From CBDBBY01 sp965203215 (GTDB lineage Bacteria > Pseudomonadota > Alphaproteobacteria > Rhodobacterales > Rhodobacteraceae), in NCBI GenBank assembly GCA_965203215.1, contig CBDBBY010000001.1:2666001-2730000 (forward strand): a stretch of DNA of 64,000 nucleotides. The letters are read 5' to 3'. Numbering within the stretch: the stretch's first letter is position 1; each line of letters opens with the position of its first letter. Made by a program: the position numbers and the translations under genes. Under the pieces are notes generated by a model. The model worked only from the letters and a program-made list of their open reading frames with translations. It had not been told where the DNA came from and did no database searches. Below are positions 1-8,449 of the stretch, piece after piece.

Positions 1-2
1 CG

Positions 3-926
3 TCTCTTGACCAAATCCTTGCAAAGTATCCGAACAGCCGCGGCTATACCGACTACGGGGAAATGCTCGAAAAAGAAGAGCCGGACGCCGTTGTGGTCAC
101 GTCTCCTCATACCGCTCATTTCGAGCACGGGCGACAGTCGCTGGAGGCAGGTTGCCACGTGCTCATCGACAAGCCGATGACCACAAGCGCCGAAGATGCC
201 CGGTCTCTTGTGAAGCTTGCTGCGGAGATGGGAAAAGAAATCCTCGTTCCGTACGGTTGGAACTACAAGGAATTCGCAACGACCGCCTCGAAGCTGATCG
301 CGGAAGGCCGAGTGGGCGAAATTCGGCACGCGACATGCGCCATGGCGACGTTCACCTACGATTTGTTCAGCGGCCACGGACTCAAGGAAACGGAAAACCA
401 CATGTTCCGTCCCAAACGGTCGACCTGGGCCGAACCCGGCAATGCGGGCGGATACGGCTGGGGGCAGCTTAGCCACGCTCTCGGACTCCTGTTCCGCCTT
501 GTGGATATTGCGCCGGCCAAGGTCTACGCGCTCGACGTGAAGTCGGAAGCGCAGGTCGATTTGACGAATGCGGCGGTGCTGACCCTCGCGAACGGAGCGA
601 CGGTCAGCATATCGGGAAGCGCGCTCGTGCCGAAGCATTGCAGCTACCAGATGGACGTTCGCGTCTACGGTAGCGAAGGAATGCTGCTCATAGACATGGA
701 GCGGACCCGAATGGAGTTGCGCCGGCGCGACAAGGACGATGTCGTGCTGGATTTGGAGCCCGACGCGGGACAATACGCGGCGACGGAACCGATCAAGCGG
801 CTGGCCGAAGTATGCCTCGGCAAAGCCGACACGATTGAAGCGAACGGGACGGTCGGGATGAGGGCAATCGAAGTTCTGGATGCGATGTACCGTTCCGTCC
901 GTTCGGGCACGGCTGAGGTCGTTTGA
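3..926 (+). CDS. Gfo/Idh/MocA family oxidoreductase, 5' partial
   Basis: The frame is open to the left edge, so the start lies outside the window; about 307 residues are visible. This family oxidises or reduces sugars and inositols with NAD(P). The Rossmann end is seen in EPDAVVVTSPHTAHFEH, followed by DKPM, a variant of the family EKP motif whose lysine is catalytic. A C-terminal alpha/beta domain with NAGGYGWGQLSHALG carries the likely catalytic histidine. The stop lies just upstream of the next gene, and the acid-sugar dehydratase follows, so a role in sugar catabolism is likely. The substrate cannot be told. Confidence 0.88.
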   Translation, partial: SLDQILAKYPNSRGYTDYGEMLEKEEPDAVVVTSPHTAHFEHGRQSLEAGCHVLIDKPMTTSAEDARSLVKLAAEMGKEILVPYGWNYKEFATTASKLIAEGRVGEIRHATCAMATFTYDLFSGHGLKETENHMFRPKRSTWAEPGNAGGYGWGQLSHALGLLFRLVDIAPAKVYALDVKSEAQVDLTNAAVLTLANGATVSISGSALVPKHCSYQMDVRVYGSEGMLLIDMERTRMELRRRDKDDVVLDLEPDAGQYAATEPIKRLAEVCLGKADTIEANGTVGMRAIEVLDAMYRSVRSGTAEVV

Positions 927-928
927 GC

Positions 929-1702
929 ATGAACTGGAAAACGAGACGCGAGGACATCGTAAAGGGCGGGTTCTCTACCCCACTCGACGCTCCGATGATC
1001 CCGTCGTTTCCATTCACATTCCGGAACGTGAAAATTCTGACTTTGACCTACCGCACCTCGCGCGACGCGATCGAGGCTCTGCTCCCCGAGCCGCTCGTGC
1101 CAACAGGCGACGAGGTGATGATTCACATTTATCAGATGAACGACACATCGTGGCTCGGCCCGTACAACGAGGCGAATGTCATGGTCGGTACCGAGCTTCC
1201 GGGCCGGGCGGAAGGCTCGTATTCGCCGTATTTGTTCCTGTCTTCGGACATCGGGGTCGCCCACGGACGGGAAGTCCACGGCCAGCCGAAGAAATCCGGC
1301 AATCCGAGGGTCGAGTTCCGCGGAGATCTGATTGTCGGCACGGTCGAGCGCAACGGCATCGATATCGTCACCGGCACAATGCCTTACAAGCAGCGTCGGT
1401 GCGACATTGGCGAACTCGCGGAAATCTTCCCGTTCGCAACCAACATCAATCTCAAGGCGGTCGATCACATCGACGGAACGCCTGCGATCCGCCAATTGAC
1501 TTCGCGCAGCCTGACGGACGTGAAGGTCGCGGAATGCTGGCGAGGTCCCTGCACTGTCGAATTGAGACCGAATGCCCAAGCCCCGGTGCATCGTCTGCCC
1601 GTTCGTGAAATGCTGGACGGGTTTTTCTGGACGGCGGAATTCACGCTTGTCGCGGGCGAAGTTTTGCTCGACTACTTGGCTGAAGCGGAAGATGAGTCCT
1701 GA
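929..1702 (+). CDS. Acetoacetate decarboxylase (ADC) family protein
   Basis: A 257-residue protein with the ADC fold signature: GREVHGQPKKSGNP holds the adjacent lysine pair, one of which forms the Schiff base in true acetoacetate decarboxylase. Hydrophobic beta strands fill the rest, as usual for the family. ATG 929 was chosen over TTG 923 because GAGG at 914-917 is well spaced for it. The preceding stop is at 924-926, so the two are likely cotranslated. Members of this superfamily near sugar genes often act on other keto acids or as hydratases and aldolases. A true acetoacetate role is not supported by the neighbours. Confidence 0.82.
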   Translation: MNWKTRREDIVKGGFSTPLDAPMIPSFPFTFRNVKILTLTYRTSRDAIEALLPEPLVPTGDEVMIHIYQMNDTSWLGPYNEANVMVGTELPGRAEGSYSPYLFLSSDIGVAHGREVHGQPKKSGNPRVEFRGDLIVGTVERNGIDIVTGTMPYKQRRCDIGELAEIFPFATNINLKAVDHIDGTPAIRQLTSRSLTDVKVAECWRGPCTVELRPNAQAPVHRLPVREMLDGFFWTAEFTLVAGEVLLDYLAEAEDES

Positions 1703-1806
1703 CTGCGTGGGACGTCCCGAGGGAACCGGCGCGCAGTTTCTCCTCGCCGAAACCGAATGAGCGCCGGAATCATGAGCGCATCAATGAACTGCTGGAGTAC
1801 ACGCCA

Positions 1807-2946
1807 ATGATCCGCGGAACGCAGATACGTTCGGTCGAACCCTTTCCGATTTCCTACCGGGAACCGACTGATCACAATAGATTCCGCTCCGTCTGCTTGG
1901 TCAAAATCACCAGCGAAGACGGGCAAGAGGGATGGGGCGAATGCTGTACTTTCTTCCCTGAAGCGACCGCAGCGGCCGCCAAGCTGGTTCAAGGCCTTTC
2001 CGAATTGGTCGTCGGGCAGAGCGCGCTGGAGAACGAAGCAATATGGCGCAAGCTCAAGGAGCACATGTGGTGGTACGGAACCGGCGCGGGCATAGCGTCA
2101 TTCGCACTTTCCGGAATCGACATTGCGCTCTGGGACCTCAAGGGCAAAGCACTGGGCGTCAGCGTTCTTGATTTGCTGGGCGGTCCCGCGAAGGACAAGC
2201 TGCCTGCCATCGCTAGCCTCCATGGCACGAAGGCTCGGATTGAAGATATGGCCGAAGAGATCGCCGAGCACACGGCAACCGGCCTTCATGGTGCCAAGGT
2301 AGGCTTCGGCAAGGCTGGGGACGCCCATTTGGGATTCGACGAGGGCCGGGACATGGAATTCGTTCGGCAGGTGACCGAAGCGATGGGTGCAGGAAAATCC
2401 CTGATGGTTGATCTCGGGGTGAAGAACTTCTGGGACGTGCCGACTGCCATTCGAAGGGCGAAAGCATTCGAGGATTTCGGAGTGGCTTGGCTGGAAGAAC
2501 CGCTCGGCCACGACGACCCGGATGGATACGCGACGCTCAGGGCGGCGACAGGCATCCGGATCGCATACGGCGAAAGGGAATGGAACGCGGCAGGCGTCAA
2601 GAAAATTGTCGACACCGGAACCGTCGACGTAGTCGGCTTGGACCCCGGTCGCGTCGAGGGAATCACAGGATTCCGCAAGTCGGCGGAAGTTTGCGAGCTG
2701 TCGCGTCGGCAAGCGAATGCGCATAATTTTTCGACGGCAATTGTTAGCGCGGCTTCGCAGGCGCTCAGTATTGCATGCGCCGCATGTCGCCTGCTTGAAC
2801 TCCAGCCGGTCTACGGTCCGGCGCAAACCGACTTGGCCGACAAGCCTATTTGGCACGACAACGGATACGTACGCTACCCGGAAGGACCAGGTCTCGGGTT
2901 GGAAATTCAAGAAGATGTCGTGCGCAGCATGGCGCTTTGCGGCTAG
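1807..2946 (+). CDS. Enolase-superfamily dehydratase (mandelate racemase subgroup)
   Basis: 379 residues, normal length for the family. Metal ligands expected on three strands are visible as the Asp of MVDLG, the Glu of WLEEPL and the Glu of AYGERE. The Asp of GLDPGRVEG and the His of ANAHNFS form the usual Asp-His dyad. One catalytic lysine remains in GAKVG, but the first lysine of the KxK motif is Gly. This pattern is typical of acid-sugar dehydratases, which make 2-keto-3-deoxy sugar acids. A GGAG lies 9 bp before the ATG. With the aldo/keto reductase and lactonase nearby, a non-phosphorylative pathway is inferred; the substrate is unknown. Confidence 0.88.
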   Translation: MIRGTQIRSVEPFPISYREPTDHNRFRSVCLVKITSEDGQEGWGECCTFFPEATAAAAKLVQGLSELVVGQSALENEAIWRKLKEHMWWYGTGAGIASFALSGIDIALWDLKGKALGVSVLDLLGGPAKDKLPAIASLHGTKARIEDMAEEIAEHTATGLHGAKVGFGKAGDAHLGFDEGRDMEFVRQVTEAMGAGKSLMVDLGVKNFWDVPTAIRRAKAFEDFGVAWLEEPLGHDDPDGYATLRAATGIRIAYGEREWNAAGVKKIVDTGTVDVVGLDPGRVEGITGFRKSAEVCELSRRQANAHNFSTAIVSAASQALSIACAACRLLELQPVYGPAQTDLADKPIWHDNGYVRYPEGPGLGLEIQEDVVRSMALCG

Positions 2947-3047
2947 TATTTCAACATGTACATTTTACGTTCTCTGTGTATTCTATTATGGGTCAAGCAT
3001 GGCGATTGCAAATTTCAACAGAAGCCTCTGGCGTTCCGGGACTTCAG

Positions 3048-3064
3048 GGGCCGGTTTCCGGCCC
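3048..3064 (+). terminator. GC-rich hairpin, possible terminator
   Basis: A perfect 7-bp stem GGGCCGG/CCGGCCC with a TTT loop lies about 100 bp after the dehydratase stop. Only three T follow, so it is a weak intrinsic terminator at best. Confidence 0.4.
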
Positions 3065-3160
3065 GTTTCGCATGCGGAAATACGCAGGCCGGGCTGCAGG
3101 TCGCCCGGTCCCCTGGAGCAGACCGACGTTCAAACCAAGGGAGGAGCCTTAACCGACTTG

Positions 3161-3301
3161 ATGCTACGCTCTGAAGTTGTTGCGGCTGTCCTAGACCTCG
3201 AACCGGCCCGAGCTTATCGCGATCTGGAATGCTTCGACGTCGAGGAGCCTATTCGTGAAATCATTGAAGGAAAGTTGTCGCATGTCGCTGACAAAACCTG
3301 A
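3161..3301 (+). CDS. Small 46-residue protein, unknown
   Basis: A short frame reading MLRSEVVAAVLDLEPARAYR and then an acidic stretch (FDVEEPIREIIEG). AAGGGAGGAG at 3138-3147 is a strong ribosome site but 13 bp away; TTG 3158 is an alternative start. It overlaps the YwgA-like gene by 20 bp, which suggests translational coupling. I do not recognise it. It may be a small partner of the next gene or the end of a decayed one. Confidence 0.35.
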   Translation: MLRSEVVAAVLDLEPARAYRDLECFDVEEPIREIIEGKLSHVADKT

Positions 3302-3797
3302 ACTGGTCGCGTCCATTATTCGCGATGCAGGGAACCAAATCATTGGCGGAACTCGGCTCCAGAAAATTGCTTATCTGCTTGATGTAGTGGGATATGGCGA
3401 TGGATTTCACTTCTTATACAAGCACATTGGTCCTTACAGCGAGGGTGTCGCAGATTCCGCGATGACGGGCGCCCTTTTGGGTCACATTGCCGAAGAAGAG
3501 CGGCAAGCGGAATGGGGAGGCGTGTATTCGATATACTCGGTCTCTGGTCAATCTGACGATAGCGTTCCAATTGGTCGTCGCAAACTCGCTTGCCAAGCCA
3601 ACAAATCCGGCCCAGTGACTTTGGAGCTAGCTGCGACAGTGGTCTTTCTGTCTGTAGAAGGCTACAGTGATCCTTGGTCTGAAACAGCAAGACGAAAGCC
3701 CCTGAAAATTAAATCCGGTCGTTTGGAAAGGGCCAAAAAATTACTCGCAGAACTTAGAAAGATTGAAGTGCCAAAGCCGCTCCCTGATTTCGACTGA
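3282..3797 (+). CDS. YwgA/Panacea-like protein
   Basis: 171 residues. The N-terminal part LQKIAYLLDVVGYG followed by HFLYKHIGPYSEGVADS resembles the YwgA family, whose core is a leucine-rich LQK helix and a GPYS turn; the related Panacea (SocA-type) domain is found in many antitoxins. ATG 3282 has GGAAAG about 8 bp upstream and is preferred to ATG 3255. The C-terminus is basic and helical. The next gene is an XRE/ImmA regulator 185 bp away, so a toxin-antitoxin or stress role is possible. The similarity is by eye only. Confidence 0.6.
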   Translation: MSLTKPELVASIIRDAGNQIIGGTRLQKIAYLLDVVGYGDGFHFLYKHIGPYSEGVADSAMTGALLGHIAEEERQAEWGGVYSIYSVSGQSDDSVPIGRRKLACQANKSGPVTLELAATVVFLSVEGYSDPWSETARRKPLKIKSGRLERAKKLLAELRKIEVPKPLPDFD

Positions 3798-3982
3798 AAC
3801 ATGTCAAGCACCACAAAATCACCGTCGATTCTGCATTCGTTTCTTCTGATAAAAGGATTTGCCAAGTCACTGGAAACTCGCTTAGCAAACATGAATTACA
3901 ACCGCCTAGTGTGTACGCTGCGGACATAACGGCAATTAAATTGGCCAAGCAATAATCTTATGCTCAACCCACAGATGACGCC

Positions 3983-5248
3983 ATGATCTACAATGACAAA
4001 CAGTATAGTATCTCCAGAGGGGAACTGGACAAACTCAAAAACACGTTGGCTGCAACGGAGGCCCTGCCAAAAGATAATGAATGGATTCAAGAACTCGAGA
4101 TAAACGGCCTGAAAAGCCAAATCACAGAGATTGAAGCCGATCTCTCCTACTACGATGGGCTTAAGGCCGGCGAAATAGCTCCTTCAGAATCAATTTCTCT
4201 TGAAACACTGCCCAGCGTCCTGATTCAGGCACGGATTGCCTCTGGATTGAGTCAAGCTGATCTTGCCGAGAAGATAGGGCTGGAGCTCCAACAGATTCAG
4301 CGTTATGAGGCATCGGAGTATATCGACGCCAGCTTATCTCGGTTGATCGAAGTTTCGCGTGTTCTCAACGTTCATGCCGAAAACCTTTTCGAAACGAAAG
4401 CTGTTTTCACTTGGTCCGCTGTCGAAGACGTCGTTTGGAATGAGCTGCCAACCAATGATATGGCAGAGCGACGTTGGTTCGATGTACCGCAAGGCACAGA
4501 TATCATTGAGCGGGCGAAAAAATATTTTCTAGAAGATGCTGGCCCGCAGTTTTTTGCCGCATTGCAAAGAAAGAAGATGCGCGGCGTTACGATACCAAAC
4601 GAATATTCCCTACTCGCATGGCAAACGCGGGTACATGAGCTTGCTATGCGACGAATTGATGGCGAACAGTTACCTGCGTTCAAATTTGATGAACGATGGC
4701 TTGACGAGATCCCGAAATTGACACGCCGTAAGCATGGACCAAGGAGCGCCGTTCAGCTATTGGCTGAAAATGGCATTGTACTCGTAATCGAAAAAAATCC
4801 GCGCGGCACGTATCTTGACGGCGCGACGATGCTTGCGGCTTCCGGCCATCCGATAATTGGCCTCACATTGCGTAACGACCGTTTGGATAATTTCTGGTTC
4901 ACGCTTTTCCATGAGCTTGGACACGTATACCTGCATCTGTTTGATGGGCTGCGATACGATTACTTTGACGATAACGAGGCATCCGCAACTGATAGCGTCG
5001 AGCTCGAGGCGGAGAAATTTGCGCTCAATCGACTCATCCCCGAGCAATCGTGGGATCAGTGTTTGTCACGATTTTCTCTATCCGAAGAAGCGGTTGAACA
5101 TGATGCAGATAGACTGGATATTGATGCGAGTATAATTGCCGGTCGAATCCGCAAAGAATTGGATAACTACAATATCCTTACGCATCTTGTAAGCAATCGA
5201 CAGGCTGGAGGCCAAATCTTGGAAGTAACCGGCGATCTCGACCGATGA
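3983..5248 (+). CDS. XRE helix-turn-helix / ImmA-IrrE metallopeptidase fusion
   Basis: 421 residues in three parts. Residues 1-70 begin MIYNDKQYSISRGELDKL, a start typical of HigA-like antitoxins. Residues about 80-135 are an XRE helix-turn-helix (IASGLSQADLAEKIGLELQQ). The C-terminal half is an ImmA/IrrE domain with an intact zinc site: HELGHVYLH gives HExxH and VELEAEKFA the third ligand. Proteins of this type cleave repressors or act as protease antitoxins. Base composition is lower in GC than the catabolic genes nearby, suggesting acquisition. It could regulate the YwgA-like gene upstream. Confidence 0.88.
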   Translation: MIYNDKQYSISRGELDKLKNTLAATEALPKDNEWIQELEINGLKSQITEIEADLSYYDGLKAGEIAPSESISLETLPSVLIQARIASGLSQADLAEKIGLELQQIQRYEASEYIDASLSRLIEVSRVLNVHAENLFETKAVFTWSAVEDVVWNELPTNDMAERRWFDVPQGTDIIERAKKYFLEDAGPQFFAALQRKKMRGVTIPNEYSLLAWQTRVHELAMRRIDGEQLPAFKFDERWLDEIPKLTRRKHGPRSAVQLLAENGIVLVIEKNPRGTYLDGATMLAASGHPIIGLTLRNDRLDNFWFTLFHELGHVYLHLFDGLRYDYFDDNEASATDSVELEAEKFALNRLIPEQSWDQCLSRFSLSEEAVEHDADRLDIDASIIAGRIRKELDNYNILTHLVSNRQAGGQILEVTGDLDR

Positions 5249-5531
5249 ACACTTCGTGCCTTCATTGCGGCTAAGAAAGCCGGAGCATCATGCGGATGAT
5301 TAGGCTCGCCGGATAAGTGATTTACACCATGGCTGAAGCATGGGGTACGCGGGAAGGGGAGTGCAGTTCGCGGAAATGAAATTCAAATGCATGAACATTG
5401 CCAAGAGATCATTGGTACCGTATCCTTTGCATTTCAATGACCTGGCTTATCCTTTGGTGACGATTTCATCGACAAATGCGCTAAGCGTGAAGTAGGCGCA
5501 AGCAATCTAACACGATGGAAAGAAGTCGGAA
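5249..5531. other. Intergenic, no gene seen
   Basis: 283 bp between two convergent genes. I see no convincing open frame, RNA or terminator here. Confidence 0.5.
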
Positions 5532-6167
5532 TCAACCATCACATAACAATGGTTGTAAATGACCTCGCCACGCTGTCCGCCGCTTCATAGCAAATTTTAT
5601 CAACGCCACGAGATCAGACTCGGAGACATCCTCCACCAGATGTTCGTAGAGTTTTGCGCGCGCCGCGCGCAAAATCGATTTGGGAGCGCCCCTTGAAGCC
5701 AATATTGATTGAACCTCATCGCGCCACAAAAGATGCGCCATGATAAATCGGTTCACCTCGGGATTTCTCGACGATTTCCGCCGAACCTCAAAGTGCAAGC
5801 CACCTCGTGGACCTCGTCGCACTGCCAATACGCCGCACCAGTTAGGTGCAATGTCAATGACATTCGAGGCATGCCGTTCCGCAACTACGAACGTGAGCTT
5901 CTGAAGTGCTTGCTGATAAATCTCGAGCTGAATTTCAAGACGATTTAAATTGTCGCGGTCACTCTTGATCTCATACCCATGCAAAACGCCGTTCAGAACG
6001 GCGACATCCAAGCGTACCCGTGCATGAGCCAGTCCGAGCTCCTGCAGCACAAGTGTATCCATATCTTTTCGAAATGGCCTGAGCCGCTTGCGTACCAGCG
6101 CCTCCCGTATAGCCGGATCGTCAGTTCTTTCATTTACTGAGTTGCGTTGAGCTATGGTTGTGCCCAT
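5532..6167 (-). CDS. sce7726 family protein, nuclease-like
   Basis: 211 residues. The central segment RLDVAVLNGVLHGYEIKSDR followed by DNLNRL matches the sce7726 family, and its D...ExK arrangement (Asp of RLDVA, Glu-Ile-Lys of YEIKSD) looks like the PD-(D/E)xK nuclease core. The N-terminus PAIREALVRKRL is also typical. Family members often sit beside sce7725 genes in accessory islands; no partner is present here. Function is unknown; the nuclease idea rests on the motif. It is flanked by regions with no clear genes, consistent with an orphan acquired gene. Confidence 0.75.
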   Translation of the reverse strand: MGTTIAQRNSVNERTDDPAIREALVRKRLRPFRKDMDTLVLQELGLAHARVRLDVAVLNGVLHGYEIKSDRDNLNRLEIQLEIYQQALQKLTFVVAERHASNVIDIAPNWCGVLAVRRGPRGGLHFEVRRKSSRNPEVNRFIMAHLLWRDEVQSILASRGAPKSILRAARAKLYEHLVEDVSESDLVALIKFAMKRRTAWRGHLQPLLCDG

Positions 6168-6408
6168 AGTCTACTTTCCTCCCGTAACGGCGTCAGCCTG
6201 TTCATACAAAGCAGCAAATTTCCTGACGACAGACTTTCTTCACTGAACAACCCCTATTCGGAGGGCATTCAAGCCAAGTGCAATCAGACTTTGACCGATA
6301 TCCCATTTCTCGCGCCGGAGAAGCGCAATTCCAAGCAAGGAATGATTCGATTATCAAAGAGACCCCGCACCGCCGCAAACGGCCGGAAGAATTCGGCCGG
6401 AACGGCGG

Positions 6409-7173
6409 TCAGTCGATCGTGGCTCCTCCGTCGATCACCAGCTGAGCTCCGGTAATGTACGAAGCTTCGTCCGACGCCAGAAACAATATCCCGCTGGCCA
6501 CTTCCGACGGCTCGCCCATGCGCTTCATCAGGGTATCCCGTCCGAATTCGCGTCTTCCCTCTTCTCGACTGATGCCGAGAAAATCCATATGCCGTTCGCT
6601 CGCCTGCGTGTAGGTCGGACCGGGACAAACCATGTTGACCCTTATATTGTCGGGCGCAAGATCCATGGCGAGACATCGGGTCAACTGCGCGACGGCGCCT
6701 TTGGACGTGTTGTAAGGCACAAATCCCGGCTGCGCGATGAAACTGCTCATCGATGCGACGTTGACGATCACCCCGCGCCCCGCGGCCTTTAAGTGAGGCA
6801 GAGCAAGCCGCACCGCATGGGCATAACCGAGAACGTTGACCCCGAGTACTTTCGCCCAATCCTCTGCTGTCACCTCTTCAATCTTGCCGAACACAAATGC
6901 GGCCGCATTGTTGACGAGGATGTCCAAAGAGCCGAACTCCGCAACGGTAGCGGAAACCATGCGCTCTACGGACTCGGCATCTGAAACGTCGGTCTTGAAG
7001 CAGGTGGCTTTGCCGCCCCTTTGCTTGATCGCCTCAACGGCCTCCGCGCCAGAGCTTTCGTCCAGTTCCGCTATCATTACGTTCGCTCCTTCAACAGCGA
7101 ATCGCTCTGCCGTAGCCCTGCCAATGCCGGCTCCGCCGCCTGTTACGATCGCGTTCTTGCCTTGAAGTTGCAC
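6409..7173 (-). CDS. SDR family NAD(P)-dependent oxidoreductase
   Basis: 254 residues from GTG 7173, the usual SDR length; the frame is open to ATG 7257 but the extra 28 residues lack family similarity. Motifs are complete: TGGGAGIGRA cofactor loop, LDILVNNAA, the Ser of ASMSS, the YNTSK catalytic Tyr and Lys, and the C-terminal FLASDEASYITGAQ. It is the last gene of a minus-strand run with the amidohydrolase and rhamnose-type transporter. A sugar or keto-deoxy-sugar-acid dehydrogenase role is inferred from that context; the sequence itself does not fix the substrate. Confidence 0.9.
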   Translation of the reverse strand: MQLQGKNAIVTGGGAGIGRATAERFAVEGANVMIAELDESSGAEAVEAIKQRGGKATCFKTDVSDAESVERMVSATVAEFGSLDILVNNAAAFVFGKIEEVTAEDWAKVLGVNVLGYAHAVRLALPHLKAAGRGVIVNVASMSSFIAQPGFVPYNTSKGAVAQLTRCLAMDLAPDNIRVNMVCPGPTYTQASERHMDFLGISREEGRREFGRDTLMKRMGEPSEVASGILFLASDEASYITGAQLVIDGGATID

Positions 7174-7292
7174 GGTTATCCCATCGATTATTGGTTGGCA
7201 GAAATTCCCGTCAGCTTGGCTCGGCACAGGCCGTCTCGACGAACGACCCAGTCCCAAATCGGGCGTCGGGGCAAACCGAACTGTCCAATCCT

Positions 7293-8228
7293 TTACCGGT
7301 CGTCAAGCCCAGGCACGCGATAAGCCCGCCGCGCATTGTCGGCGAACAGCCGCTGCTGAATCGATAAATCCAGGTGGTCTACCAGGCTCCGGAATTCGGA
7401 ATACAGCCTTTCTGCCGACCATCCTTCTATCTTTTCAACCGGAAAATTCGAAGCGAACATGCAGCGGTCCGCGCCGAACAGCTCCAATGCGCGGTGAACG
7501 GTCTCGCGAATGATCGGCATTCGGCAGTTCCAATCCTTGTCGATATACGAAAGCATCGAAATCTTCAGATACGCATGGTCCAGATCCGCCAATGCCTCCA
7601 AGCCTTCCCAGTAGGTCGCGCCGCCATTCAGAAGATCGTCCGCAGTAGGGCTTCCCAAGTGATTGAGCACGATCGGCACGTCGGGATGTGCCTCGGCAAT
7701 GCGAACGGCCTTCAGCAATTGATGAGGATTCAGCTGGAGATCGTACGACAACCCATGCTCTTCCAATCTTGCGAACCCCTCCCGCCATTCAGGCCGGTCC
7801 AGCAGGTCGCCGCGTTGCGCGTTGCGAGGCCATGAAGGCTCGAAATTGAGGATTTGCCGAATGCCTCTGAAGCCCCTGCATTCGGACAATTTTTCGAGGA
7901 GTTCCGGTGCATCCGGATCTTCCAAGGGGGCCGTTCCGGCGATCACATAGTCCAGCGCCGACGATGATTGCTGCTCGGCCACCCATTCTGCCTCTTTCAG
8001 ACAAGCTTGACGGTACTCGGCGCCGTCTTCCTCCACGAAGCAGACGCTGACCGCTTCCAAAAAAGCTCCCCCGGTGAATTCAAAACCTTCCAATTGAAGA
8101 TCTGATTCATACCTCCGCAGGTCGTAGAGCGGGTCGTCATCCACCTCGGCAATCTGACTCCCGTCATGCCCGCTCTGCGAGTCCGGCGAAGCGTCCCAAA
8201 TGTGGAAGTGCGGGTCCCAGATTCTCAT
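7293..8228 (-). CDS. Amidohydrolase family 2 protein, probable sugar lactonase
   Basis: 311 residues. It starts MRIWDPHFHIWD, the HxH metal motif expected on the first strand of the TIM barrel in the COG3618/PF04909 group. VLNHLGSP carries the strand histidine and CMFASNFPVEK the C-terminal aspartate region (here FASNFP, Asn in place of the usual Asp). ATG 8228 is chosen because it precedes this motif directly; seven extra residues would come from 8249. Relatives hydrolyse L-fucono- and L-rhamnono-lactones. It lies downstream of the RhaS-like binding protein, which supports a sugar-lactone substrate. Confidence 0.83.
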   Translation of the reverse strand: MRIWDPHFHIWDASPDSQSGHDGSQIAEVDDDPLYDLRRYESDLQLEGFEFTGGAFLEAVSVCFVEEDGAEYRQACLKEAEWVAEQQSSSALDYVIAGTAPLEDPDAPELLEKLSECRGFRGIRQILNFEPSWPRNAQRGDLLDRPEWREGFARLEEHGLSYDLQLNPHQLLKAVRIAEAHPDVPIVLNHLGSPTADDLLNGGATYWEGLEALADLDHAYLKISMLSYIDKDWNCRMPIIRETVHRALELFGADRCMFASNFPVEKIEGWSAERLYSEFRSLVDHLDLSIQQRLFADNARRAYRVPGLDDR

Positions 8229-8340
8229 TATTCGGAATTCAGTTTGCAATTCGACAACGACCGACCCGCGACACGAACCGGCCTACTGCCCAAATTTCAT
8301 TCGCCTTGAGTCCGACTCCAGCGAAAAGCGCCGCGCCTAA

Positions 8341-8377
8341 GTGTCGGACCGAGCGGCGGCAGCCGTCGGTCCGACAC
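8341..8377 (-). promoter_or_regulatory. Long intercistronic hairpin
   Basis: A perfect 12-bp inverted repeat, GTGTCGGACCGA at 8341-8352 and its complement at 8366-8377, lies between the binding-protein gene and the lactonase gene. No T run follows on the minus strand, so it is more likely an mRNA-stabilising or attenuating element that lets the binding protein outnumber downstream products. Confidence 0.55.
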
Positions 8378-8449
8378 AATTTCCAATCAAGATGACCGCT
8401 TTGCTCGAGCAGCTCAGCCATCAAGTTTGCAGCCGACCGCTCGGCAGTC

